DNA of 33,709 nt from Elusimicrobia bacterium RIFOXYA2_FULL_47_53 (GCA_001800315.1 MGVE01000019.1:791-34499); one strand, 5' to 3'. Counted from the stretch's first letter, positions 24,327-33,377 are shown. Translations and numbers: made by a program. The notes: generated by a model not told the origin, from the letters alone.

Positions 24327-25376
24327 TTATTTAATGAACATCCTTATGCCGGTCACAAAAATATTTAATAAAGCCAGCGGAGTCAGTATCTTCCAGCCGA
24401 GGTTCATCAGCTGATCCATGCGGAAACGCGGAAAAGTCCAGCGAAACCATATCAGCGTAAATATTGTAAAGGCGTCTTTTATCAGAAACCAGGCTATCGG
24501 CGGCAGGAAGCCAAAACCGTGCCAGCCGCCGAGAAAAAGGCTCGTTACTATGCTTGCAACTATCATCATATTGGCAAACTCGGCTAAAAAGAATATTCCG
24601 AAGCGTATGCCGGAATACTCCGTGTGGAACCCGGCGGTTAATTCGCTTTCGGCCTCGGGGATATCAAAGGGAAGCCTGTTTATCTCCGCGGTGGCGGCAA
24701 CGAAATAAATTAAAAATGCCAGCGGCTGGCGGAATATGTGCCAGTCAAAGAAATTTTTCTGCGAGGCAACGATCTCGGAGAGGTTTAGCGAGCCTGCCAT
24801 CATAATGACGCTTAAGACCGCGAGCACAAGAGGTATCTCGTAGCTGATCATCTGGGCCGCCGAGCGCATTCCTCCGATAAGGGAATATTTGTTATTGGAG
24901 CTCCAGCCGGCCATCAGAATACCTATGACTCCGAGGCTCGAGATAGAAAGAATGTAGAGAATGCCCAGGCTGAAATTATTTACCACCAGGCGCGGCGCGA
25001 CGGGCAGAGCAATATACGCCATGAACGCCGCGGCAAAAACCACCATCGGCGCGAGCAGATACACCACTACATCGGCGTTCGCCGGGGTTATGTTTTCTTT
25101 GGCCAGCAGTTTGACTATGTCGGCGACAGCCTGGAGCGAGCCCTGCCAGCCGACCCTGTTGGGGCCTATCCTTGACTGAAAATGCGCGCTTAAGCGGCGC
25201 TCAAGCCAGATGAGAAACATTACGGCAAGCGATATCACGCCCAGCAGAATGGAACCTATAACCACAATCTTTATCTGCGAGTAGAGCCACAGAGGCAGGC
25301 CCGTCAGTTCCCAGAGCCTGGCTCCCAGGGAAAATACGAAATCAAATATCAGCCTTATATCGTAAATATATTTCAC
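24327..25376 (-). CDS. nuoH: NADH-quinone oxidoreductase subunit H
   Basis: A 349-residue membrane subunit with about eight helices that forms the quinone chamber with NuoB and NuoD. Conserved segments are RIGPNRVGWQGSLQAVADIV, the loop EINRLPFDIPEAESELTAG, and RWTFPRFRMDQLMNLGWK. Its ATG overlaps the nuoD stop by 4 bases. Typical length. Confidence 0.97.
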   Translation of the reverse strand: MKYIYDIRLIFDFVFSLGARLWELTGLPLWLYSQIKIVVIGSILLGVISLAVMFLIWLERRLSAHFQSRIGPNRVGWQGSLQAVADIVKLLAKENITPANADVVVYLLAPMVVFAAAFMAYIALPVAPRLVVNNFSLGILYILSISSLGVIGILMAGWSSNNKYSLIGGMRSAAQMISYEIPLVLAVLSVIMMAGSLNLSEIVASQKNFFDWHIFRQPLAFLIYFVAATAEINRLPFDIPEAESELTAGFHTEYSGIRFGIFFLAEFANMMIVASIVTSLFLGGWHGFGFLPPIAWFLIKDAFTIFTLIWFRWTFPRFRMDQLMNLGWKILTPLALLNIFVTGIRMFIK

Positions 25377-26485
25377 CTGTCCACATCCCCGAGCACGATA
25401 TCAATGCTTCCAAGAACAATTACCACATCCGAAACCTTAAGCCCCCTGCAAAGAAGCGGTATTACCGAAAGATTTGAGAAAGAAGAAGAACGAATTTTCA
25501 TTCTGTAAGGTTTCGCAGTGCCGTCGCTGACTATATAAAAACCGAGTTCTCCCCTCGGCGTTTCAATGCAGGTGTAGGCCTCGCCGGGTTCGGGTTTTAT
25601 CAGCTTGGGCAGTTTGGCGGATATTTCGCCCTGCGGCAGTTTATCAAGCGCCTGTTCTATTATTTTAAGCGATTCGCTCATCTCGGCGAGCCTTACGCGG
25701 TAGCGGTCCAGCGTGTCGCCTGTTTTTCCGACCGGTATATCAAACTCAAATTCATTGTAAACGCTGTAAGGCTCGTCTTTTCTTTTGTCGTGGCGCGCTC
25801 CGGTAGCTCTTAAAACCGGGCCGGTGCAGCCGTAGTCTATGGCATCCTCTTTTGAGAGAGCGCCTACGCCCCTGGTCCTTTCAAGGAAAATAATGTTTCC
25901 GCCGACAAGTGTTTCATAGTCGTCCAGCTGGCCCTTAAAATATCGGCAGAACTCCCGTGTCTTTTCTATAAAACCTTCCGGCAGGTCCCAGCGCACTCCG
26001 CCGATTTTCATATAGCTGTATGTCAGCCTCTGGCCGCAGGCCGATTCAAAAAGGTCCAGTATCATTTCCCTGGATTTGAAAGCGTAAAGAAACGGCGTAA
26101 TGGCTCCGAGGTCCATGGCAAAGGGCCCGAACCATACAAGATGGCTTGCTATCCTGTTAAGCTCAGCCATTATGACCCTGATATATTCGGCCCTCGGCGG
26201 AACCTCTGCTTTTAAAAGTTTTTCAACAGCCATGCAGTAGGCCTGGTTGTTTGCCATGCTCGCGACATAATCAAGCCTGTCGGTAAACGGCAGGAACTGC
26301 GAATAGGTCCTGCTCTCGGCTATCTTCTCAAAGCCGCGGTGCAGGTAGCCGAGGTCGGGGACAGCCTCAAGAACGACTTCTCCATCCATCTTCAACATCA
26401 GGCGCAGAACGCCGTGGGTGCTCGGGTGCTGCGGCCCCATGTTCAGGAAATATTCTTCGGTGGTGTTAATAATCGTCTGGTTCAT
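25373..26485 (-). CDS. nuoD: NADH-quinone oxidoreductase subunit D
   Basis: A 370-residue 49-kDa-type subunit derived from [NiFe]-hydrogenase large subunits. The quinone-site loop is NMGPQHPSTHGVLRL with the conserved histidines, and the C-terminus is GSIDIVLGDVDR. As expected for complex I, the hydrogenase Ni-binding cysteines are absent. Separate from nuoC, with a 4-base ATGA overlap. Confidence 0.97.
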   Translation of the reverse strand: MNQTIINTTEEYFLNMGPQHPSTHGVLRLMLKMDGEVVLEAVPDLGYLHRGFEKIAESRTYSQFLPFTDRLDYVASMANNQAYCMAVEKLLKAEVPPRAEYIRVIMAELNRIASHLVWFGPFAMDLGAITPFLYAFKSREMILDLFESACGQRLTYSYMKIGGVRWDLPEGFIEKTREFCRYFKGQLDDYETLVGGNIIFLERTRGVGALSKEDAIDYGCTGPVLRATGARHDKRKDEPYSVYNEFEFDIPVGKTGDTLDRYRVRLAEMSESLKIIEQALDKLPQGEISAKLPKLIKPEPGEAYTCIETPRGELGFYIVSDGTAKPYRMKIRSSSFSNLSVIPLLCRGLKVSDVVIVLGSIDIVLGDVDR

Positions 26486-26943
26486 AATTTTGGAAGCGGA
26501 ACAAGTTTTTCCGACTTAAAATCCTTTAACAGCGGACAGCCTTTAAAATCTTCCTCAAGCAGAATATGCCTCAGGTCCGGATGGCCCTCAAAAATCACGC
26601 CGAAGAAATCAAAAGCTTCCCTCTCGTGCCAGTCCGCGGTTCTCCAGATACCGGCAACGGAACCTATTTTCGGGCCTGACCTGTCAATAACCGTCTTAAT
26701 GACAACATCAGACTTGTCATTGTACGAGTGAACAAAATATCTCATCTCAAGCCTGTCGGGATAATCTATGCAGGTTAAAAAACGAAGGTAATCGTAACCG
26801 AGGCTGTCCTTAAGATAGCGGCACAGGCCGGGCAGAGACTCGGCTGTCAGCGTGACGACAATTTCCCCGGCCTGCCGGCCGGCGGCCGCGTCTGCCGAAG
26901 GAAAACCGTTTTTAATTTTTTGGATTTTCTCTTCTCTGTTCAT
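26482..26943 (-). CDS. nuoC: NADH-quinone oxidoreductase subunit C
   Basis: A 153-residue 30-kDa-type subunit. Diagnostic segment: [24 protein letters not shown], read in two parts as [13 protein letters not shown] and [12 protein letters not shown]. The N-terminal region is short and slightly alanine-rich. Overlaps both nuoB and nuoD by 4 bases. Confidence 0.95.
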   Translation of the reverse strand: MNREEKIQKIKNGFPSADAAAGRQAGEIVVTLTAESLPGLCRYLKDSLGYDYLRFLTCIDYPDRLEMRYFVHSYNDKSDVVIKTVIDRSGPKIGSVAGIWRTADWHEREAFDFFGVIFEGHPDLRHILLEEDFKGCPLLKDFKSEKLVPLPKL

Positions 26944-27455
26944 TTCTTCGCCCTTAATTCAGCCATTCCGTTTTTCGCTATCTTTTTCTGAAGTTCCAGC
27001 AGCCCCTGCAACAGAGCCTCAGGGCGCGGCGGACAGCCCGGCACATATATGTCAACCGGGACTATAGTGTCAACGCCCTTGACGACCGTGTAGGAGTCGT
27101 AATAAAAGGCTCCGCCCGAGTTGGCGCAGCTGCCCATTGATATCACATATTTGGGTTCCGGCATCTGGTCATAAAGCAAAAGCAGCCTTTTGGCCATTTT
27201 ATCCGTCAGGGTTCCCGCCACTATCATAAGGTCTGCCTGGCGCGGGCTGGGCCTGGCGACTTCAAAACCGAAACGAGACCAGTCGTACCTTGAGGCGCCG
27301 GTAGCCATCATCTCTATAGCACAGCAGGCAAGCCCGAAGGTAAGCGGCCACAAAGAATTCTTTCTGGACCAGTTAAGCAGGGACTGGTAATTTGTAAGGG
27401 CTATCTGTCCGCCCGGTATTTTTTCCATAAAAAGAGGAACGCGGTCTACAGCCAT
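26940..27455 (-). CDS. nuoB: NADH-quinone oxidoreductase subunit B
   Basis: A 171-residue subunit that binds terminal cluster N2. Its ligands are the tandem Cys44-Cys45 ([10 protein letters not shown]), Cys110 (MGSCANSGG) and Cys141 (PGCPPRPE). It transfers electrons to quinone at the interface with NuoD and NuoH. The start overlaps the nuoA end by 10 bases. Confidence 0.97.
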   Translation of the reverse strand: MAVDRVPLFMEKIPGGQIALTNYQSLLNWSRKNSLWPLTFGLACCAIEMMATGASRYDWSRFGFEVARPSPRQADLMIVAGTLTDKMAKRLLLLYDQMPEPKYVISMGSCANSGGAFYYDSYTVVKGVDTIVPVDIYVPGCPPRPEALLQGLLELQKKIAKNGMAELRAKK

Positions 27456-27802
27456 TCAAGCGCTCCTTTTTTCCAGGCATAAACAAGCCCCAGGGCGAGT
27501 ATTGCGAGGAATATGAACATCTCTATCAGCCCCAGCACGCCCAGTGACCGCAGTGTGACAGCCCACGGGAAAAGAAAAATGACTTCCACATCAAATATAA
27601 GGAATATGAGCGCGAAAATATAATAGCGCACATTGTACTGTATCCACGCGGAACCCACCGGCGCCTCGCCGCACTCGTAGGTGGAGCTCTTGCGCTGGCT
27701 CGGGTTCCTGGGCGCGATCAGCCAGGATATGACAAACGGCGCCACCACAAAAACCGCGCCGAGCGCCGCGAAAATAAATATACTGCTGTAAATATTAAAC
27801 AT
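27446..27802 (-). CDS. nuoA: NADH-quinone oxidoreductase subunit A
   Basis: A 118-residue three-helix membrane subunit. The conserved loop and helix [12 protein letters not shown] and the segment [14 protein letters not shown] are present. First nuo gene of the operon, 5 bases after the polyprenyl synthase stop. Confidence 0.97.
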   Translation of the reverse strand: MFNIYSSIFIFAALGAVFVVAPFVISWLIAPRNPSQRKSSTYECGEAPVGSAWIQYNVRYYIFALIFLIFDVEVIFLFPWAVTLRSLGVLGLIEMFIFLAILALGLVYAWKKGALEWL

Positions 27803-27807
27803 TGCGT

Positions 27808-28797
27808 TTATACCTTTGCCCTGTCTTCAAGATAACAGGTTATGTCATAGAGGCTTTTCTTAAACGGGGAACCCTCAAAAGCGTCCAGGCTCTTTCTGGC
27901 TTTGCGTATATAACCCAAAATTTCATTTCTGGTCATGTCATTTGCCGGAGAATTTAAAAACAGCCGCCGGAGCTCAAGAAAAGCGCTCCTGCTCTCTGAG
28001 GATTTTATTAATTTTCTTATTTTGTTTCTTTGCTCGCTTTGAGCCGCGAGATTTAAAAACGGCAGTGTCAGTTCGCCCTTTTTAAAATCAAGCCCCGGCG
28101 TTTTGCCGAGCGAGCTCTGTCCGCTTGCTATATCCAGGTAATCGTCTGTCATCTGAAACGCTATGCCGAAATTAAGCCCAAATGCGGCCGCCGCTTCCTC
28201 GCGCGCTTTAGAACCTTTGGACAACATGACCCCGCAGCGGCAGGATAGTTCAAAGAGGCTGGCCGTCTTTTTTTCTATTATTGAAATATAGCGTTCTTTA
28301 AGAAGAGTTGAATTTTCCCTTTCATGAATCTGAAGCACCTCTCCCTCGCACATCAGCCTGGTCGCATGAATTATCCTGCGCATAACCCGCTCATTGAGGC
28401 CGCCGTCGGCGATAATATCAAAAGCCGCGCAGTACAGGTAATCACCGAGCACTATGGCAAGCTCATTGCCCCACTTGGAGTTTACCGTAAGTTTGTTGTG
28501 ACGCAGGGACGAATCGTCTATGACATCGTCATGCACGAGCGAAGCCGCGTGAATGAGCTCAATGGCGGCCGCGGTATTTAAAAGGGTTCTGCCCGCTTTA
28601 AAAGGCCTGCCAACCGAAGAAGCTCCGGAAAAAAGCAAAGCCGTCGCAGGGCGAAGCCTTTTACCTTTATTTTTAAGGATAAAGTTTCCAAGCTCGGCGA
28701 CTCCGGAAAACGATTCGTTTCGCGGCGCCCTGAGCAGTATCTCTTCAACTTTTGAAAGGCCTTTGTTTATGGGCCTGTATATCTCGGAAAATTTCAT
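27808..28797 (-). CDS. Trans-isoprenyl (polyprenyl) diphosphate synthase
   Basis: A 329-residue all-alpha prenyltransferase that condenses isopentenyl diphosphate onto an allylic primer. The first aspartate-rich motif is VHDDVIDDSSLRHN, and the second is QMTDDYLD. The residues just before the first motif are small (HAASL), which in the family favours long products (C35-C50) such as quinone side chains. The gene starts the nuo operon with a 5-base gap to nuoA, so it probably supplies the menaquinone or ubiquinone tail for complex I; that link is inferred from position only. The ATG has no recognisable ribosome site, and no clear promoter was found upstream. It is preceded by a repeat cluster. 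Confidence 0.93.
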   Translation of the reverse strand: MKFSEIYRPINKGLSKVEEILLRAPRNESFSGVAELGNFILKNKGKRLRPATALLFSGASSVGRPFKAGRTLLNTAAAIELIHAASLVHDDVIDDSSLRHNKLTVNSKWGNELAIVLGDYLYCAAFDIIADGGLNERVMRRIIHATRLMCEGEVLQIHERENSTLLKERYISIIEKKTASLFELSCRCGVMLSKGSKAREEAAAAFGLNFGIAFQMTDDYLDIASGQSSLGKTPGLDFKKGELTLPFLNLAAQSEQRNKIRKLIKSSESRSAFLELRRLFLNSPANDMTRNEILGYIRKARKSLDAFEGSPFKKSLYDITCYLEDRAKV

Positions 28798-28854
28798 TTA
28801 ATTTTTTTGTGGAACAAGTTTGTCGTGCCGGAAACATGGCATTTATGAATGACT

Positions 28855-28991
28855 CATTGAAATGGATCCCAGACTAAGGCCTCTGGGATGACCCCAAAGA
28901 AGTCCGCCGTTCACTTATAACTCAAACCGTTCGGTCTGTGTGGAATCCATCAAGACCTGTCATCCCTGAGAAAACAGGGATCCAGAATTTA
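28855..28991. repeat. Decayed REP-like repeats
   Basis: Contains a degenerate copy of the ATCCC..GGGAT module (28863-28890) and a truncated GTTCACTTATAACT block (28909-28926). It leads into long repeat copy 4. 28798-28854 shows nothing recognisable. Confidence 0.6.
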
Positions 28992-29272
28992 AAAGTTCTT
29001 TCAGAAAGAAACAAAGTCGCGGGGCTGCTGCCCCTGCGCCCCGTTCTAACTTTCTTTGAGCGCTCAAAGAAAGTTAATAAAGAAAGGCGACGCCTCACCA
29101 TCTCGGCGTCCTCATGGAAGTCCGCACTTATTCGTGCGGACATTCGACCACGCGAGCCATTCGCAAAGTATTTTAGGCAGTCTTGCAAACTCCCTGCCTT
29201 GTCGGCAGGTCAAACAGGCAAGACTGAAGGCCTCCAAAAATACTTTTGCTCATAATCGGCTCGGAAAGGGTG
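28992..29272 (+). repeat. Long multi-hairpin interspersed repeat, copy 4 (different cassette)
   Basis: Perfect 28-bp palindrome at 29048-29075 and nested inverted repeat at 29154-29262. The stretch between them is 106 bases and carries a different insert from copies 1 and 2. It includes GGCGACGCC..GGCGTC and the hairpin GTCCGCAC/GTGCGGAC (29120-29141). Confidence 0.85.
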
Positions 29273-29626
29273 TAACGACACCAAAGAAGTCCGCCGTTCA
29301 CTTAGAACTTACAACTTAAAACTTATAACTTAAACCGTTCAGCCTGGAATCCACAAGCGCCGTCATCCTGAGAGAAACGAAGGATCTCCCGTGCTGTCAT
29401 TCCGGAAAGCCTCTGTCCCGCGGCGAAAAATCTCCCGTCTTTGGACGGGTGAAGGATGCTTCGCATTCGCCTGGGAGGTCGGCTGGTTTTATTCAAAGCA
29501 TTGGGCCGCCACTCCGGAATCCAGAAGTAGGACCAAAGGCTGGATACCAGCTTCCGCTGGTATGACGACACCAATGAAGTTCGCCGTTCACTTATAACTT
29601 ACAACTTAAAACTTATAACTTTAAAC
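29273..29626. repeat. REP-like repeat cluster with detached cassette
   Basis: Two CTTACAACTTAAAACTTATAA blocks (29296-29334 and 29586-29626), a detached copy of the CCCGTC..GACGGG cassette (about 29432-29510), a CCGGAATCC module, and the GATACCAGCTTCCGCTGGTATGA-type module (about 29540-29568). It occupies the gap between the FAD/Fe-S oxidoreductase and the nuo operon. No gene is seen. Confidence 0.75.
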
Positions 29627-29634
29627 AGTGTGCT

Positions 29635-32600
29635 TTATTTATTCTGCAGGTACTTTATCATTCCCGGCGTAACAAGCGGCACAACATCTTTAATCATATG
29701 AGGCATAAGGTTGTCCATGACCTGCGGCATAAGCACGGGCATCTGTTCGCGCATATAGTCCGGCATGGGCACACGCTGTGCCACCCTTGAAAGCATCACG
29801 GGCATGACCTTAGGCATCATCATAGGCAGAAGTTTCGGGAAAAGCAAAGGAAACATCGGCTTCATTAAATTCAGCGCGCCCGGTATTTTACCCATCAGCC
29901 TCATCATGGGACCCATTCCGAAAGGCATGGCGTCAACCAGCTCCGGCCACATGGTCTGCATAAGATCCGCGAAACCTCTCGGAGTCATAAGCGCTATCAT
30001 GGCTTCAAAGACAGCCCACTGGGCCTTGACTTCCGGGTTCGGGTCGGGCAGTTTATATCCGAGAGCCGATGCCGCGAAACTCGCCAGGTCAACAACTTCA
30101 ACCGGCACCTTCTTTGAATCGGCGCTGACCCTAAGCTGGAACTCGCAGCAGGGGCAAAGCGCGAGGACTTTCTGAGCGCTGGCATCAACCGCCTCTTCAA
30201 GGCGCGATTTGCCGATATCCCCCGCCACATCGGGCTCTTTAATAAGCGTCAGGACGCTCCCGCAGCATTTTCCTTCTTCGCGGTTTGACTTCATTTCCAC
30301 AAAATTCACATTCGGTATAGCCTTAATAAGCTCGCGGGGCGGCTCAAAAACTCCGGAGGCTCTGCCCATGTGGCAGGAATCGTGCCAGGTCACCGTGACG
30401 GGCTTGTTGTCGTTGGCCGGGAACTTGAACTCGCCGCTCTTTATTTTCTCGGCAAGGACTTCGCTGTAATGTCTGGCCTTTATGTTAAATTCAATACCTT
30501 CTTTTTTAGCCCAGGCCGGATAGACATGGCGCCACATCATATCGCAGGCGGGGCAAGACGAGATTACGGTGTCGGCCCCCGCGTCCTGGACGGACTTTAT
30601 GTTTTTTTTCATCGTTGCCGAGAAAACATCCCATTTTCCGGAGGCAAGCATGGGGGTTCCGCAGCAGCTTTCCCGCTCGCCCAAAAATGTAAAATCCACT
30701 CCGGCTTTATCCAGCAGCCTTACCGAAGCTATGCCGATATCATGCTCCACATAGCTCGCGGTGCATCCGGCGAAATAAACCGATTTTGATTTACGCCCGG
30801 GCCCGTACTTTTCTTTAAGATCTGCGGGGAACCAGTCGGCGCGATTTTTCCTGTATCCGGCCCATATGTTGCCCTGGCCCACAAGCGCCGCGGACATCAT
30901 CTCAAAGGGAGGGAAGGGCATCCACTTGTCTTCGTTCACAAGTTTGCCTCGGAGCTTCATCCACGACGGCTCCACCGGCAGGCAGGCCGAGCAGCGGGTA
31001 TCGCAGAGCTCGCAGGTGGTGCATACCAGGAAAGAATCAACTATTTTCTGGTCCCACTTTTCCCTGCCCTCCATATATTCTTTCAGCCAAAACCATTTTC
31101 CCCTGGGCGACTGGCTTTCCCAGCCTCGTTCCGAAAACTGGGTACAGGTGTCAACACAGTTGCCGCACTGGGAACAGCTGTAGGCGTACCACGCGACATC
31201 GGCGGGAATTCCGCGCACGGGTTTTTTGGCTCTCTCGCCTATCTCTGTCACGACAAAATTTCCAAAGGGCCTTGAGAACGGCTCAAACAATCCGCCCATA
31301 GCCAGAGCCAGGCTCATTAGATTTGGCTCGTAAACCTTGCCCGGATTAAATATGCCGTGCGGGTCGGCCTGTTTCTTGTATTTTTTTATTTCTTCAAGCC
31401 TTTCTTTTCCGAGCAGTTTTGCGGCATGCCTGACAAAATATATGCCGGTGGAATAAGCCCTGCCGCCGTATTTCTCGGCGATCTTGACTATGCTTAAGAC
31501 AAGCGCGAAAACAAGGTTATATCCGAATTTGCGCTGGTCGCTCGGAATAAAACCGAGTATCACCGCCTCGGGTTTGCCGTGCATGCCGTTAAGGACTATT
31601 ACTCCCTCTTTCACAAGCGGCTGGGTAACCTTCTTTTCTATCTCGCTTAGGACTTTACCGAGCGCCTCAACCGGCACCACGATCTCAGACGGAACGAGGC
31701 TCGGCCCAAGGCGTTTCACGACCATGGGTTTGAAGCGGTTTTCCCATTCATGTCTGGCTATGTGTTCGCCAAGCTGGGACGCGCCGCTTGCTTTAATTAT
31801 ATCGGGGATCTGCTTTATAATGTTATTTTTATCTTTCGCGCGGTATGTTAAAAGTATTATGTAGGATTTTGGAAGGTCTATATGCTCTCCGACTTCATGC
31901 CCGAAGTGTTCCATATGCGGAGACTTGTTCTTAAGCTCAGCCATCTTGGGGTTTATGAAAGCCAGCGACCAGACCGGCATTTTTGTTTCTATGACATGGC
32001 TAACTGCCTTCTGCATGGAATGGGCGTCCGGGCATCCGAGGGCTACGACTTCAAGTTCCTCATTTTTCTGGACTTTTACGGTGACAGAACTGATAATGCC
32101 GGTCATGCCTTCGGCTTCGGAAATAAGAGCTATCTCTTTGCCTTTAAAAGCCTTCACGGAACCGTCGGCGCTTACTACCCTGGCGCTGACCACATTGTCC
32201 TTAAACCAGCCGTACTCGTAGGAACCGATGCCGGCGCCGCCCTGGGCAAGCCATCCGCCGACAGTTGAAGCGGGGTAGCTGGTGGGATAAAGCCTCAGCG
32301 TAAGGCCCTTTGAGCCAAGCTCCTTGTCCAGTTTTTCCCAGACAACTCCGGCCTGAACCGTGGCCTCAAGAGTTTCGGGATTTACGGAAAGAACCTTGTT
32401 CATCCTGAAGAAATCTATTACTATGCCATTCTTTACCGGAAGCACTCCGCCGTAACCGGAAGAGGCTTTGCCGCGCGGGGTGAGCGGTATGCGGTTCGCG
32501 TCGGCCCATTTAACAAGCTCTATAAGGTCGTCTTCGCTGCGCGGCTGTACTACGGCATCCGGAGTGGTATCGCCGAGCAGTGGCTTAAAAAGTTTCGGCA

Positions 32601-32709
32601 TCGCGGAAATATCGTGGCCGTAGAGCTTGCGCTCAAGGCGGTCAAAACTGACATTTTTTCCGAACCGTTGTAAAAGATACTGCCTCTGCTTTGGTTTAAG
32701 CCCGCTCAT
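29635..32709 (-). CDS. FAD-linked oxidase / 4Fe-4S / CCG-domain oxidoreductase with Met/Pro-rich tail
   Basis: A 1024-residue fusion. Residues about 45-215 form the FAD-binding PCMH domain (PRSEDDLIELVKWA; TPRGKASSGYGG), and about 220-460 the FAD-linked oxidase C-terminal domain, ending ADPHGIFNPGKV. Two [4Fe-4S] motifs follow (Cys 512/515/518/522 and 563/566/569/573). Then come two CCG domains: YFAGCTAS with CC at 682-683, and HDSCHMGR with CC at 815-816. This is the GlcD-GlcF (D-lactate/glycolate dehydrogenase) plan in one chain; the substrate is probably a 2-hydroxyacid, passing electrons to quinone or another carrier. The final 117 residues (908-1024) contain 23 Met and 18 Pro, many as xxMP repeats, and match no domain I know. 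Start supported by GGAG. Single-gene unit upstream of the nuo operon. Confidence 0.9.
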   Translation of the reverse strand: MSGLKPKQRQYLLQRFGKNVSFDRLERKLYGHDISAMPKLFKPLLGDTTPDAVVQPRSEDDLIELVKWADANRIPLTPRGKASSGYGGVLPVKNGIVIDFFRMNKVLSVNPETLEATVQAGVVWEKLDKELGSKGLTLRLYPTSYPASTVGGWLAQGGAGIGSYEYGWFKDNVVSARVVSADGSVKAFKGKEIALISEAEGMTGIISSVTVKVQKNEELEVVALGCPDAHSMQKAVSHVIETKMPVWSLAFINPKMAELKNKSPHMEHFGHEVGEHIDLPKSYIILLTYRAKDKNNIIKQIPDIIKASGASQLGEHIARHEWENRFKPMVVKRLGPSLVPSEIVVPVEALGKVLSEIEKKVTQPLVKEGVIVLNGMHGKPEAVILGFIPSDQRKFGYNLVFALVLSIVKIAEKYGGRAYSTGIYFVRHAAKLLGKERLEEIKKYKKQADPHGIFNPGKVYEPNLMSLALAMGGLFEPFSRPFGNFVVTEIGERAKKPVRGIPADVAWYAYSCSQCGNCVDTCTQFSERGWESQSPRGKWFWLKEYMEGREKWDQKIVDSFLVCTTCELCDTRCSACLPVEPSWMKLRGKLVNEDKWMPFPPFEMMSAALVGQGNIWAGYRKNRADWFPADLKEKYGPGRKSKSVYFAGCTASYVEHDIGIASVRLLDKAGVDFTFLGERESCCGTPMLASGKWDVFSATMKKNIKSVQDAGADTVISSCPACDMMWRHVYPAWAKKEGIEFNIKARHYSEVLAEKIKSGEFKFPANDNKPVTVTWHDSCHMGRASGVFEPPRELIKAIPNVNFVEMKSNREEGKCCGSVLTLIKEPDVAGDIGKSRLEEAVDASAQKVLALCPCCEFQLRVSADSKKVPVEVVDLASFAASALGYKLPDPNPEVKAQWAVFEAMIALMTPRGFADLMQTMWPELVDAMPFGMGPMMRLMGKIPGALNLMKPMFPLLFPKLLPMMMPKVMPVMLSRVAQRVPMPDYMREQMPVLMPQVMDNLMPHMIKDVVPLVTPGMIKYLQNK

Positions 32710-32926
32710 TTTATTCTCCGGTATTTCATCTTAAAATATTTCATAGGCTCAAATCAGCCGCTTGCCGTCATCTTCCAGCGTCCCTGTCGGGTATCCATAT
32801 CCTAATATTGAGTCTATTGAAAAACCCTTAAAAATGCCCTGTCATTGCGATCTCCCGAAGGGAGAGAAACAATCTCGCCTTTCCGTCGGCAACTACGGCT
32901 TGCTTGCCTGTCTTTGCCTGGCCGCG
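32710..32926. repeat. Small repeat-bearing gap
   Basis: Contains the CATTGCGAT..CAATCTCG module (32841-32878) with the CTCCCGAAGGGAG hairpin inserted in its centre (32853-32865). This is the same two modules that occur separately at 16394 and 16482. No gene is seen. Confidence 0.65.
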
Positions 32927-33205
32927 CTACTTTGACATTTCTTTCATAATGGGCCCGAGTTTGCCCTTGACCATCAGGGAAAGCTCGTCGCTTTTGATAA
33001 GCGATATGCAATGGACCTTTGAATCCTTGTTCCAGGAAACCAGCACCATTTTGTCCCCGGGTTTTATGCCGGCTTTCAGGCGCAGTTCTTTGGGAAGCAC
33101 CATCTGCCCGCGGTCGTCTATCGTTATAATAGACTCCACCTGGCAGGATCCGATGTCAACCTTTAACTGGTCGCAGGATATGGAATTTTCATTTTTCTGC
33201 ATCAT
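32927..33205 (-). CDS. AbrB/SpoVT-type DNA-binding protein (possible HgcAB-associated family)
   Basis: A 92-residue swapped-hairpin AbrB-type protein. The core is VESIITIDDRGQMVLPKEL followed by RLKAGIKPGDKMVLVSW (about 23-58). The N-terminal part has Cys11 and Cys21, and a further Cys66 lies in KVHCISL. The C-terminal segment ends LGPIMKEMSK. I recall a similar short Cys-bearing AbrB protein annotated as HgcAB-associated in mercury-methylating anaerobes; no hgcA or hgcB is in this window, so this is only a lead. AbrB-type proteins usually bind DNA as dimers or tetramers and often autoregulate. The ribosome site AGGGG precedes Met1 (Met2 is possible). The promoter is consensus-like and overlapped by three phased AATCAG repeats. 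Confidence 0.85.
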   Translation of the reverse strand: MMQKNENSISCDQLKVDIGSCQVESIITIDDRGQMVLPKELRLKAGIKPGDKMVLVSWNKDSKVHCISLIKSDELSLMVKGKLGPIMKEMSK

Positions 33206-33213
33206 TTTCCCCT

Positions 33214-33266
33214 AATCAGCGTTTTCTGATTAATCTGATTATACTGATTGGGCGCCATTTTGTCAA
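33214..33266 (-). promoter_or_regulatory. Consensus promoter with phased AATCAG operator repeats
   Basis: On the minus strand, TTGACA (33266-33261), a 17-base spacer and TATAAT (33243-33238) match consensus at every position. Three AATCAG direct repeats (33249-33244, 33240-33235, 33231-33226) are spaced exactly 9 bases apart across the -10 region, and an inverted copy (33219-33214) lies downstream. This is a likely operator, perhaps for the AbrB protein itself. Confidence 0.75.
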
Positions 33267-33272
33267 TAGTTA

Positions 33273-33312
33273 TAAAAAAAATCCCCGCCCGCGTGTTTAC
33301 GGAGAGGATTTT
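33273..33312 (-). terminator. Probable intrinsic terminator
   Basis: On the minus strand, AAAATCCTCTCCG, an interrupted stem and CGGGGATTTTTTTT suggest a terminator for transcription entering from beyond the right edge. The central stem is imperfect. Confidence 0.55.
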
Positions 33313-33377
33313 ATTATTTTAATGACATCAGAAAAGCAAACAAACCCGAAACGACGCGCCAGCCCGCCAAAGGCTCA

